Source: Clostridiales bacterium (lineage in GTDB: Bacteria; Bacillota; Clostridia; Christensenellales; Aristaeellaceae). From it: a stretch of 64,000 nt of DNA. The stretch is taken from contig SVGN01000001.1 of assembly GCA_015056315.1 (NCBI GenBank), forward strand, positions 124,001 to 188,000, read 5' to 3'. Of this stretch, positions 49,629 through 57,224 are shown in pieces; within the stretch, counting starts at the first letter, position 1, and the number at the start of each line of letters is the position of its first letter. Under the pieces are notes generated by a model. The model saw only the letters and a list, made by a program, of their open reading frames with translations, had not been told where the DNA came from and ran no database searches. A program made the translations under genes and the position numbers.

Positions 49629-50102
49629 ATGTCCGATCGTAACGAAAAGTTTGAAAAGCTGGCACAGGTAATCCAGGATCACAAAGAACAAAAGGGTGCT
49701 CTTATGCCCGTTCTGCAAGAAGCGCAGAACATCTTCGGCTGCGTGTCCGAAGACGTGCAGAAGGTCATCGCTGAGGGCCTGGGCGTAACGCTGAGCGAAG
49801 TCTACGGTGTTGCTACCTTCTACTCTCAGTTCTCCCTGCAGCCCAAGGGCAAGTACGTCTGCGGCGTATGCCTCGGTACCGCTTGCTACGTTAAGGGCTC
49901 CCAGGCTGTTCTGGATAAGCTCTGCGAAGAACTGGAGATCAACGCCGGCGACACCACCAAGGATGGCAAGTTCACCGTTCAGGCTACCCGCTGCCTGGGC
50001 GCTTGCGGTCTGGCTCCCGTTATGATGATCAACGACGATGTCTTTGGTCGTCTTACCCCCGCCGAGATTCCCGGTATCCTCGAAAAGTACAAGGCGATGT
50101 AA
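49629..50102 (+). CDS. hydC: Bifurcating hydrogenase subunit HydC (NuoE-like)
   Basis: The 157-residue thioredoxin-like 2Fe-2S subunit of the electron-bifurcating [FeFe] hydrogenase, homologous to NuoE. The four cluster cysteines lie in VCLGTACYVKGS (two) and RCLGACGLAPVM (two). The N-terminal three-helix part is present (LPVLQEAQNIFG-like PVLQEAQNIFGCVSED). Codon use is strongly biased to CGT, GTT and GCT, a sign of high expression. GGAGGAGGT at about 49608-49616 is 12 bases upstream of ATG 49629. It is the first gene of the five-gene hyd operon. Confidence 0.94.
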   Translation: MSDRNEKFEKLAQVIQDHKEQKGALMPVLQEAQNIFGCVSEDVQKVIAEGLGVTLSEVYGVATFYSQFSLQPKGKYVCGVCLGTACYVKGSQAVLDKLCEELEINAGDTTKDGKFTVQATRCLGACGLAPVMMINDDVFGRLTPAEIPGILEKYKAM

Positions 50103-50105
50103 GCA

Positions 50106-50654
50106 ATGAGAGATCTATCCATGCATGTTCTGGATATAGCGCAGAACAGCATCAAAGCCGGTGCAACGCTGGTCACCATTACCTTTGAAAAGGACGAAAG
50201 CAACATGCTCCGCTTTACTGTTGCCGATGATGGCTGCGGTATGAGCGAGGAGTTTCTCAAAAAGGTAACGGACCCCTTCACCACCACCCGCACCACGCGT
50301 AAGGTGGGTCTGGGAATACCGATGCTCAAGCAAAGCGCGGAGATGAGCGATGGCGCCTTCTCCATCCAGAGTACCGTTAACGTGGGGACAACCATCTCCG
50401 CTACGTTTCATCTGGGGCATATCGATTGTATCCCCATGGGGGAGATCTGCGATACGCTGCTAACGCTGGTCACGCTCAATCCCGAAAAGCCCGACTTCGT
50501 CTTCGAAGCCCGGGCAGGGCAGGCCGAGGCGCTGTTCGATACCCGAATGGTGCGCGAAGCCCTGGGCGGCATCCCGCTCAACGAGCCCGACATCTATGCA
50601 TGGATGAAAGAAAGCATCGAAGAAGAATTCAAACCTATCTTGGAGGTGTCATAA
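50106..50654 (+). CDS. GHKL ATPase in the hyd operon (2)
   Basis: A 182-residue protein with a GHKL/histidine-kinase-type ATPase domain but no dimerisation or phosphoacceptor part. The N-box is MHVLDIAQNSIKAGA (about residues 6-20), G1 is DDGCGMSEE (about 41-49), the F-box-like DPFTTTR and G2 RKVGLGIPMLKQSAE follow (about 65-79). The C-terminal part (about 105-182) is unassigned. It lies between hydC and a 2Fe-2S gene, 4 bases after hydC. A gene of this kind between nuoE- and nuoF-like genes is common in clostridial hyd operons. Its target is unknown. Confidence 0.88.
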   Translation: MRDLSMHVLDIAQNSIKAGATLVTITFEKDESNMLRFTVADDGCGMSEEFLKKVTDPFTTTRTTRKVGLGIPMLKQSAEMSDGAFSIQSTVNVGTTISATFHLGHIDCIPMGEICDTLLTLVTLNPEKPDFVFEARAGQAEALFDTRMVREALGGIPLNEPDIYAWMKESIEEEFKPILEVS

Positions 50655-50657
50655 GCT

Positions 50658-51026
50658 ATGAAATCCCTGGCTGAACTGCAGGCTATCCGCGAAAAGACTC
50701 TGGGTAAGATTTCCATGCGTAAGGACGCTGACGAAGGCACCCGTATCGTGATCGGTATGGCTACCTGCGGCATCGCCGCCGGCGCCCGCCCCGTCATGCT
50801 CAAGTTCATGGACGAGATCCAGACCCGTGGTCTCCAGAACGTTACCGTGAGCCAGACCGGCTGCATCGGTATGTGCCGTCTCGAGCCCATGCTGGACGTG
50901 CTGGTTCCCGGCAAGGAAAAGGTGACCTACGTGAAGGTGAAGCCCGAGATGGTTTCCCGCATCGTGGCTGAGCACATCGTCAATGGCCGTCCTGTTCAGG
51001 AATACACCATCGGCGCTGCTGAGTAA
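50658..51026 (+). CDS. 2Fe-2S thioredoxin-like ferredoxin of the hyd operon
   Basis: A 122-residue protein with a thioredoxin-like 2Fe-2S fold (PF01257-type). Likely cluster cysteines are Cys37 (MATCGIAAG) and the pair in TGCIGMCRLEPM (about residues 68-79); the usual fourth cysteine is not evident near the first, so the cluster ligation is unclear. It starts 4 bases after the ATPase stop and is probably an electron carrier or structural subunit next to HydB. Its codon bias matches the highly expressed hyd genes. Confidence 0.85.
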   Translation: MKSLAELQAIREKTLGKISMRKDADEGTRIVIGMATCGIAAGARPVMLKFMDEIQTRGLQNVTVSQTGCIGMCRLEPMLDVLVPGKEKVTYVKVKPEMVSRIVAEHIVNGRPVQEYTIGAAE

Positions 51027-51055
51027 CCGTAAGCAAACGTTAAGGAGGAGCAAAC

Positions 51056-52849
51056 ATGGATCTTTATCGTGCACATGTGCTTGTCTGCGGCGGTACCGGC
51101 TGTACTTCCAGCGGTTCCAACCAGCTGATCGAGCGCTTTGAAGAGCAGATCGCCAAGCACGGTCTGGACAAAGAAGTTAAGGTAGTCCGTACGGGTTGCT
51201 TCGGTCTGTGCGAAGCCGGCCCCGTTGTTATCGTTTACCCCGAAGGTACCTTCTACAGCCGCATCAAGGTAGAAGATGTAGATACCATCGTTGCCGAGCA
51301 CCTGCTCAAGGGCCGTATTGCCCAGCACCTGGTCTACAAGGAGAAGGAAGAGCACGAGGATGCCCACCTGTCTCTGGACGACATCGATTTCTACCGCGAC
51401 CAGCGCCGTCTGGCCCTGCGTAACTGCGGCGTTATCGACCCCGAGAACATCGACGAGTACATCGCCTTCGACGGTTACCAGGCTCTGGCCAAGGTGCTCA
51501 CCGAGATGTCTCCCGAAGATGTTATCAACGAAATGATCAAGTCCGGTCTCCGTGGCCGTGGCGGCGGCGGTTTCCCCACCGGCACCAAGTGGAAGTTCGC
51601 GGCTGCCTCCAAGTCTGAGCAGAAGTACATCATCTGCAACGCCGACGAGGGCGACCCCGGCGCTTTCATGGATCGCTCCATTCTGGAAGGCGACCCTCAC
51701 TCCGTGATCGAAGCTATGGCTATCGGCGGCTACGCTATCGGCGCTTCCGAGGGCTATGTGTACGTCCGTGCCGAGTACCCCATCGCCGTTAAGCGTCTGC
51801 AGCTGGCCATCGACCAGGCTCGCGAATACGGCCTGCTGGGCAAGAACATCTTCGGCACCGGCTTCGACTTTGATATGTACATCCGTCTGGGCGCCGGCGC
51901 CTTCGTCTGCGGCGAAGAGACCGCTCTGATGCGCTCCATCGAGGGCAAGCGCGGCGAGCCCACTCCCAAGCCTCCGTTCCCCGCTGTGCGCGGTCTGTTC
52001 GACAAGCCCAGCAACATCAACAACGTTGAGACCTATGCCAACATTCCCCAGATCATTCTCAAAGGCGCTGACTGGTTCACCTCCATCGGCACCGAGAAGA
52101 GCCCCGGCACCAAGGTGTTCGCTCTGGGCGGCAAGATCAACAACACCGGTCTGGTAGAGGTTCCCATGGGCACCCCCCTGCGCGACATCATCTACAAGAT
52201 CGGCGGCGGCATCCCCGGCGGCAAGGCCTTCAAGGCTGTGCAGACCGGTGGCCCCTCCGGCGGCTGCATCCCTGCCGACCTGCTGGATACCCCCATTGAG
52301 TACGATACCCTTACCGCCATCGGTTCCATGATGGGTTCCGGCGGTATGATCGTAATGGACGAAGACAACTGCATGGTCGACATCGCCCGCTTCTTCCTCG
52401 ACTTCACCGTAGACGAGAGCTGCGGTAAGTGCACTCCCTGCCGTATCGGTACCAAGCGTATGCTGGAGATCCTCGAGCGTATCACCGAAGGCAAGGGCGA
52501 AGAAGGCGACATCGAGAAGCTGGAAGCTCTGGCTACCAACATCAAGTCTACCGCTCTGTGCGGCCTTGGCCAGACCGCTCCCAACCCCGTGCTCTCCACG
52601 CTGAAATATTTCCGCAGCGAGTACGAGGCTCACATCAAGGAGAAGCGCTGCCCCGCCCACCACTGCCAGAAGCTGCTCAACTACGAGATCACCGACAAGT
52701 GCCGCGGCTGCACCGCTTGCGCCCGTGTTTGCCCCGTCAATGCCATCACCGGCAATGTGAAGGAAATGCACGTGATCGACACCACCAAGTGCATCAAGTG
52801 CGGTTCTTGCATGGAGAAGTGCCGCTTTGGCGCTATCGTCAAGAACTAA
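51056..52849 (+). CDS. hydB: Bifurcating hydrogenase subunit HydB (NuoF-like)
   Basis: The 597-residue NAD(H)/FMN-binding subunit where bifurcation takes place. An N-terminal 2Fe-2S thioredoxin-like domain (CGGTGCTSSG...TGCFGLCEAGP, residues 12-60) is followed by the NuoF FMN/NAD site (GLRGRGGGGFPTGTKW, about residues 163-178; CNADEGDPGAFMDR, about 197-210), the SLBB part and the 4Fe-4S motif ESCGKCTPCRIG (about residues 458-469). The C-terminus adds two ferredoxin clusters (CRGCTACARVCP and CIKCGSCMEKCR). AAGGAGGAGC precedes ATG 51056. The architecture is that of HydB of trimeric or tetrameric bifurcating hydrogenases. Confidence 0.96.
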   Translation: MDLYRAHVLVCGGTGCTSSGSNQLIERFEEQIAKHGLDKEVKVVRTGCFGLCEAGPVVIVYPEGTFYSRIKVEDVDTIVAEHLLKGRIAQHLVYKEKEEHEDAHLSLDDIDFYRDQRRLALRNCGVIDPENIDEYIAFDGYQALAKVLTEMSPEDVINEMIKSGLRGRGGGGFPTGTKWKFAAASKSEQKYIICNADEGDPGAFMDRSILEGDPHSVIEAMAIGGYAIGASEGYVYVRAEYPIAVKRLQLAIDQAREYGLLGKNIFGTGFDFDMYIRLGAGAFVCGEETALMRSIEGKRGEPTPKPPFPAVRGLFDKPSNINNVETYANIPQIILKGADWFTSIGTEKSPGTKVFALGGKINNTGLVEVPMGTPLRDIIYKIGGGIPGGKAFKAVQTGGPSGGCIPADLLDTPIEYDTLTAIGSMMGSGGMIVMDEDNCMVDIARFFLDFTVDESCGKCTPCRIGTKRMLEILERITEGKGEEGDIEKLEALATNIKSTALCGLGQTAPNPVLSTLKYFRSEYEAHIKEKRCPAHHCQKLLNYEITDKCRGCTACARVCPVNAITGNVKEMHVIDTTKCIKCGSCMEKCRFGAIVKN

Positions 52850-52873
52850 TATCTGCATAAAGGAGTGGAAATA

Positions 52874-54619
52874 ATGGAACAGATGATCAATGTAACCATC
52901 GACGGCGTGCAGGTAGAGGTTCCTGCCGGTTCGACGGTTCTTGAAGCGGCCCGCAAGGCCAATGTGAATATCCCCACCCTGTGCTACCTGAAGGACATCA
53001 ACGAGACTGCCAACTGCCGTCTGTGCGTTGTTGACTGCGGTGGCCGCCGTATGCAGGCTGCCTGTGTGCTGCCTGTTACCCCCAACATGGTGGTAAAGAC
53101 CAACACCCCCGCTGTTCGTGAAGCCCGCAAGACCAACCTTGAGTTGATCCTGAGCAACCACGACCGTAAGTGCCTCACCTGTGCCCGCAGCCAGAACTGT
53201 GAACTGCAGAAGCTGTGCCTGGATATGGGCGTTGAGAGCGGCGAGCGCTTCGATGGTGCCAAGACTCCTCACACCATCGACCTGAGCTCTCCCTCCATCA
53301 TCCGCGATAACGACAAGTGCATCGTGTGCCGTCGTTGCGTGGGTGCCTGCGCCAAGGTGCAGAAGATCGGCGTTATCGGCGCTGTGAAGCGTGGTTTCCG
53401 CACCTCCATCGAGAGCCCCTGGGACAAGGGCCTGGGCGAGATGGCCTGCATCAACTGCGGCCAGTGCATCACCGCCTGCCCCGTTGGCGCTCTCACCGAG
53501 CGTGACGAGACCAAGCCCGTTTGGGACGCTCTGGCCAGCGGCAAGCATGTTGTTGTGCAGCCCGCTCCCGCCGTGCGCGCTGCTCTGGGCGAGGAATTCG
53601 GCATGCCCATCGGCACCGGTGTTACCGGCAAGATGGCTGCTGCCCTCCGTCGTCTTGGCTTTGCCAAGGTGTTCGATACCGACTTTGGCGCCGACCTGAC
53701 CATCATGGAAGAGGGCACCGAGCTGATCGATCGTCTCCAGAACGGTGGCGTTCTGCCCATGATCACCAGCTGCTCTCCCGGCTGGATCAAGTTCTGCGAG
53801 CACTACTATCCCGAGTTCATCCCCAACCTGAGCACCTGCAAGTCTCCCCACCAGATGACCGGCGCTCTGATCAAGTCTTACTACGCCGAGAAGGCCGGTA
53901 TCGATCCCAAGGATATCGTTACCGTTTCCGTCATGCCCTGCACCGCCAAGAAGTTCGAGGCCAAGCGCCCCGAAATGAGCCACAACGGCCTGATGGACGT
54001 GGATCACGTCATCACCACCCGTGAACTGGCCAAGATGATCAAGGCTGCCGGCATCGACTTCGCCAACCTGCCCGACGAAGACTTCGACAAGCTGATGGGC
54101 GAGTCCACCGGCGCTGCCGTTATCTTCGGCGTTACCGGCGGTGTTATGGAAGCTGCTCTGCGTACCGCTTACGAGCTGATCACCGGCACCGAGCTGGCCA
54201 GCCTCGACCTGCATGATGTTCGCGGCATGGAAGGCATCAAGGAAGCTACCGTTAAGGTTGGCGACCTGGATGTGAACGTTGCCGTTTGCTCCTCCACCGG
54301 CAAGGCTGCCGAGCTGCTGGATGCCATCAAGGCCGGCGAGAAGAACTACCACTTCATCGAGGTCATGGGTTGCCCCGGCGGCTGCGTAAACGGCGGCGGC
54401 CAGCCCATCGTAAGCTCCACCGTGCGCAACTGGACCGACATCCGTGTTGCCCGCGCCAAGGCTCTCTACGATGAGGATGCTGCCAAGACCCTGCGCAAGA
54501 GCCACGAGAACCCCGAGATCAAGGCCATCTACGAAGAGTACCTGGGCAAGCCCAACGGCCACAAGAGCCACGAGCTGCTGCACACCTCTTACGAGAAGCG
54601 CGATCTCTACATCGACTAA
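52874..54619 (+). CDS. hydA: Bifurcating [FeFe] hydrogenase catalytic subunit HydA
   Basis: Catalytic H2-producing subunit of 581 residues. Domain order is N-terminal 2Fe-2S (CYLKDINETANCRLC...C, about residues 37-65), His-Cys3 4Fe-4S (HDRKCLTCARSQNC), two 4Fe-4S clusters (CIVCRRCVGAC and CINCGQCITACP) and the H-cluster domain with L1 TSCSPGW, L2 MPCTAKKFE and L3 EVMGCPGGCVNGGGQP. L1 has Ser where CpI-type enzymes have the second of two adjacent cysteines. The HydE, F and G maturases are not in the window. ATG 52874 has AAAGGAG 9 bases upstream; the GTG at 52865 is less likely. A strong terminator follows. Confidence 0.96.
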   Translation: MEQMINVTIDGVQVEVPAGSTVLEAARKANVNIPTLCYLKDINETANCRLCVVDCGGRRMQAACVLPVTPNMVVKTNTPAVREARKTNLELILSNHDRKCLTCARSQNCELQKLCLDMGVESGERFDGAKTPHTIDLSSPSIIRDNDKCIVCRRCVGACAKVQKIGVIGAVKRGFRTSIESPWDKGLGEMACINCGQCITACPVGALTERDETKPVWDALASGKHVVVQPAPAVRAALGEEFGMPIGTGVTGKMAAALRRLGFAKVFDTDFGADLTIMEEGTELIDRLQNGGVLPMITSCSPGWIKFCEHYYPEFIPNLSTCKSPHQMTGALIKSYYAEKAGIDPKDIVTVSVMPCTAKKFEAKRPEMSHNGLMDVDHVITTRELAKMIKAAGIDFANLPDEDFDKLMGESTGAAVIFGVTGGVMEAALRTAYELITGTELASLDLHDVRGMEGIKEATVKVGDLDVNVAVCSSTGKAAELLDAIKAGEKNYHFIEVMGCPGGCVNGGGQPIVSSTVRNWTDIRVARAKALYDEDAAKTLRKSHENPEIKAIYEEYLGKPNGHKSHELLHTSYEKRDLYID

Positions 54620-54635
54620 TTTCATAGTCCATGGG

Positions 54636-54662
54636 GCGGCGGGAGAGATCCCGCCGCTTTTT
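54636..54662 (+). terminator. Terminator of the hyd operon
   Basis: GCGGCGGGA (54636-54644) and TCCCGCCGC (54649-54657) form a perfect 9-bp stem around GAGA, followed by TTTTT. Strong intrinsic terminator. Confidence 0.94.
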
Positions 54663-54675
54663 GTATTTCGATTAC

Positions 54676-54704
54676 TTGCACAAAATGCAATTTTGTGCTG
54701 TAAT
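54676..54704 (+). promoter_or_regulatory. Promoter with full palindromic operator before the methyltransferase
   Basis: TTGCAC (54676-54681), a 17-base spacer and TGTAAT (54699-54704). A perfect 21-bp palindrome with 9-bp arms GCACAAAAT / ATTTTGTGC around GCA (54678-54698) covers the -35 box and the whole spacer. This is typical of a repressor site. Its left half CACAAAATGC also occurs upstream of hydC. Confidence 0.65.
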
Positions 54705-54735
54705 GAAGGCCCGATAAAAACAGGAGGTGTTTTCT

Positions 54736-55551
54736 GTGACAGATTTTGAACGTGTTAAAGGGTATTATTGTCATTTTAACGAAGATGAACGACTGCAGCG
54801 GGACAGCAGCGGCAGATTGGAATACGAAATGGTAATGCGTAAGCTGCAAGAACACCTTCCTGCCATAGGTACGATTCTCGATTTGGGCGGCGCTACAGGC
54901 GTATATGCCTTTCCTCTTGCACAAACGGGTTATCAGGTGCATTTGGCAGATCTGTCCGAACGTTTGATTGCTATTGCAAAGGAAAAAAGCGATAAACAAG
55001 AGAACGGGAAACTTGCATCCTGCGAAGTGGTCAACGCTGTCGATCTGTCCCGGTATGCGGACAACAGCTTTGATGCGGTACTGCTCTTTGGCCCGCTGTA
55101 CCACCTGCTTTATGAAACAGAACGGAATGCCTGTATTAGCGAGGTATATCGCGTATTGAAAACCGACGGCACGGTTTTCGCCAGCTTTATCCCGTATCTA
55201 TCGGGAAGCATTGCCATCGTGGATAGGTATTTCTTTGCGCCGGATCAGGTGGGGAAGGAGAACCTGCGCGAAGTCTTTTCCTCCGGGCGATTTATCAACA
55301 ATGCTCATTACGGTTTTCAGGAGGGGTATTATCCCACATCGGATCAGATCCTTCGGTTGTTTGAAAGCAATGGATTTGCTTGCATCGAACTCTCCTCGAT
55401 CCGGGGTTTCCTGTACGAAAAAGAAGATCACTTCTATGCAGTGCAGGATGCCCAGATGAGGGCAGAGATCCTGCGCTGGGCTATGATGACCGCCAAAGAA
55501 AAAGAACTGATCGAAACCTGTGGACATGCCATGTATATTGGACGAAAGTGA
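54736..55551 (+). CDS. Class I SAM-dependent methyltransferase (unknown substrate)
   Basis: A 271-residue Rossmann-type methyltransferase. Motif I is TILDLGGATGVYAFPLAQTGYQV (about residues 46-68), the motif II acidic residue is in LADLSERLI, and VLLFGPLYHLLYETER (about 117-132) is motif IV-like. The rest resembles UbiE/small-molecule methyltransferases. The substrate is unknown. Base composition and codon use (AAA, TTT, GAA, ATT, TAT) are clearly more AT-rich than the rest of the window, so transfer is likely. GTG 54736 is selected by AGGAGGTG (54722-54729). The gene is a self-contained cassette with palindromic promoter and terminators on each side. Confidence 0.85.
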   Translation: MTDFERVKGYYCHFNEDERLQRDSSGRLEYEMVMRKLQEHLPAIGTILDLGGATGVYAFPLAQTGYQVHLADLSERLIAIAKEKSDKQENGKLASCEVVNAVDLSRYADNSFDAVLLFGPLYHLLYETERNACISEVYRVLKTDGTVFASFIPYLSGSIAIVDRYFFAPDQVGKENLREVFSSGRFINNAHYGFQEGYYPTSDQILRLFESNGFACIELSSIRGFLYEKEDHFYAVQDAQMRAEILRWAMMTAKEKELIETCGHAMYIGRK

Positions 55552-55558
55552 TCTGTAC

Positions 55559-55605
55559 CTCCGAAGACAGCGAATACGTACTGTCTTCGGAGTCTTACTG
55601 TTTGT
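55559..55605 (+). terminator. Terminator after the methyltransferase
   Basis: CTCCGAAGACAG (55559-55570) and CTGTCTTCGGAG (55581-55592) form a perfect 12-bp stem around a 10-base loop, followed by TCTTACTGTTTGTTT. Confidence 0.85.
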
Positions 55606-55630
55606 TTACACTTACCGTTGTTGGAAATAC

Positions 55631-55659
55631 TTGCGCTTTTTCGGAATCGGTGTTTTAAT
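55631..55659 (+). promoter_or_regulatory. Promoter of ylqF-rnhB-glycosyltransferase
   Basis: TTGCGC (55631-55636), a 17-base spacer and TTTAAT (55654-55659), about 38 bases before the TTG start of ylqF. Confidence 0.55.
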
Positions 55660-55696
55660 AATCATGAAAGATTATACCTTTTAGGAGGTCTGCCTT

Positions 55697-56593
55697 TTGG
55701 ATATTCAGTGGTATCCTGGACATATGGCGAAAGCCAAACGACTGCTTGCCGCTCAGCTTACCAAAGTGGATCTGGTTATCGAACTTTGCGATGCCAGATT
55801 GCCTCTTTCCAGCCGCAATCCTGCGCTGGGAGCCATGGTGGAGCATAAACGCCGTATTTTGCTGCTCTGTAAAGCCGATCTTGCCGAAAACAGCAAGACC
55901 CAGAAATGGCTGCAATATTTTAAGAACCAGGGCATTGCTGCCATGGCTTATGATGCGACACCCAAAAAGACCAAAGAAGCGAAAGCCTTTATCGAAGAAG
56001 CTGCCCGCGCCGTCATCGAGCGGGGCGAGCGCAGAGGGATTGCCAAAACCATCCGTGCTATGGTTGTCGGCGTACCCAACGTGGGCAAGAGCACCTTTAT
56101 CAATCGTTTGTATGGCGGCACCATCGCCCATACCGGCGACCGCCCCGGCGTTACCAAGAGCAACCAGTGGGTCAAGGTGTCTCCCTACCTGGAGGTGCTG
56201 GATACCCCCGGTATGCTCTGGCCCAAGCTGAACGACCAGCGCGCCGCCACCCGTCTGGCTTACATCGGCACCATCAAAGATGCGGTCTACAACGTGGAGG
56301 AGCTGTGCATCAGCCTGCTTGAGGATCTGCTTATCGTTCGCCCTCAGCAGACCGTGGAGCGCTTCAAGATCAAGGATGCATCCCTGCGCGGGTATGAGCT
56401 TCTGGAGGCGGTCTGCCGCGGCAGAGGCTTCCTGATGAAGGGCGGCGTTTGCGATACCGACCGTGGCTGCGCCGTTGTGCTGGATGAATTCCGCGCAGGC
56501 AAGGTGGGCAAGCTCACCCTGGAGGATGTACCCGAGCAGCCCAAGCCCCAGGCACCTACTCAAGAGACGGCAGGAGATGGCGAGAATGGCTAA
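55697..56593 (+). CDS. ylqF: Ribosome biogenesis GTPase YlqF (RbgA)
   Basis: Circularly permuted GTPase needed for late 50S assembly. The 298 residues start with DIQWYPGHMAKAKR, the family hallmark. G motifs appear in permuted order: G4 as LLLCKADL (about residues 55-62), then G1 VVGVPNVGKSTFIN (about 124-137), G2 GDRPGVTK and G3 LDTPGML (about 171-177). The C-terminal ANTAR-like domain follows. The last residues are a low-complexity tail. Start is TTG 55697, with AGGAGG (55683-55688) 8 bases upstream. rnhB follows with an 8-base overlap, as in many Bacillota. Confidence 0.96.
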   Translation: MDIQWYPGHMAKAKRLLAAQLTKVDLVIELCDARLPLSSRNPALGAMVEHKRRILLLCKADLAENSKTQKWLQYFKNQGIAAMAYDATPKKTKEAKAFIEEAARAVIERGERRGIAKTIRAMVVGVPNVGKSTFINRLYGGTIAHTGDRPGVTKSNQWVKVSPYLEVLDTPGMLWPKLNDQRAATRLAYIGTIKDAVYNVEELCISLLEDLLIVRPQQTVERFKIKDASLRGYELLEAVCRGRGFLMKGGVCDTDRGCAVVLDEFRAGKVGKLTLEDVPEQPKPQAPTQETAGDGENG

Positions 56594-57224
56594 ACCCTCT
56601 CAGAAACGTTTGGAGCACCATCTGGAGATGGTGGCATACGACAGGCAATACAGCAGCTTCGGCACCTCCCTTGCCGGTATGGATGAGGTGGGCCGCGGCC
56701 CTCTTTGCGGCAATGTGGTCACCGCCTGTGTCATCATGCCCGCAGAGCCACTGTTCCCGTGGATCGACGACAGCAAGAAGCTCAGCGCCGCCCGCCGGGA
56801 AGAGGTGTACGAAGAGATCCTGAAGCATGCGGTCTATGTTGGTATCGGGGAGGCATCGCCCGAGGAGATCGACCAAATGAACATCCTCAATGCTACCAAG
56901 CTGGCCATGGAGCGTGCTGCCATGAATGCCCCTGCAACGCTCTGCATCGTGGATGCGGTGCGGGATCTGCATCTGCCGTTTCCCATTTCGCCCATCATTA
57001 AGGGCGACAGCACCAGCTATAACGTAGCCGCCGCCAGCATCGTAGCCAAAGTGACCCGTGACCGGGAAATGGCTGAAATGGCAAAGCTCTACCCGGAATA
57101 CGGCTTTGAGCGGAACATGGGCTACGGCACACCTGAGCACATCAAGGCGCTGCGCACCTACGGGCCTACGCCCTGGCACCGCCGCAGCTTTATCGGCAAG
57201 CTGATGGGGGAGGAGAACGCATGA
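56586..57224 (+). CDS. rnhB: Ribonuclease HII
   Basis: RNase HII removes ribonucleotides from DNA and RNA primers. The 212 residues hold the catalytic GMDEVGRGPLCGNVV motif (Asp-Glu, about residues 30-44) and the further carboxylates DDSKKLSAARREE and IVDAVRDL. PIIKGDSTSYNVAAASIVAKVTRDREM near residues 138-164 is also conserved. The ATG 56586 has AGGAG 9 bases upstream; the earlier ATG 56577 would begin inside this site. The end overlaps the large glycosyltransferase gene by 4 nt (ATGA). Confidence 0.97.
   Translation: MAKPSQKRLEHHLEMVAYDRQYSSFGTSLAGMDEVGRGPLCGNVVTACVIMPAEPLFPWIDDSKKLSAARREEVYEEILKHAVYVGIGEASPEEIDQMNILNATKLAMERAAMNAPATLCIVDAVRDLHLPFPISPIIKGDSTSYNVAAASIVAKVTRDREMAEMAKLYPEYGFERNMGYGTPEHIKALRTYGPTPWHRRSFIGKLMGEENA

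Noticed and set aside
50996-54625. 1209-codon minus frame across hydB and hydA
   Set aside because: Shadow of highly biased coding sequence; the product is repetitive and shows no known motif.
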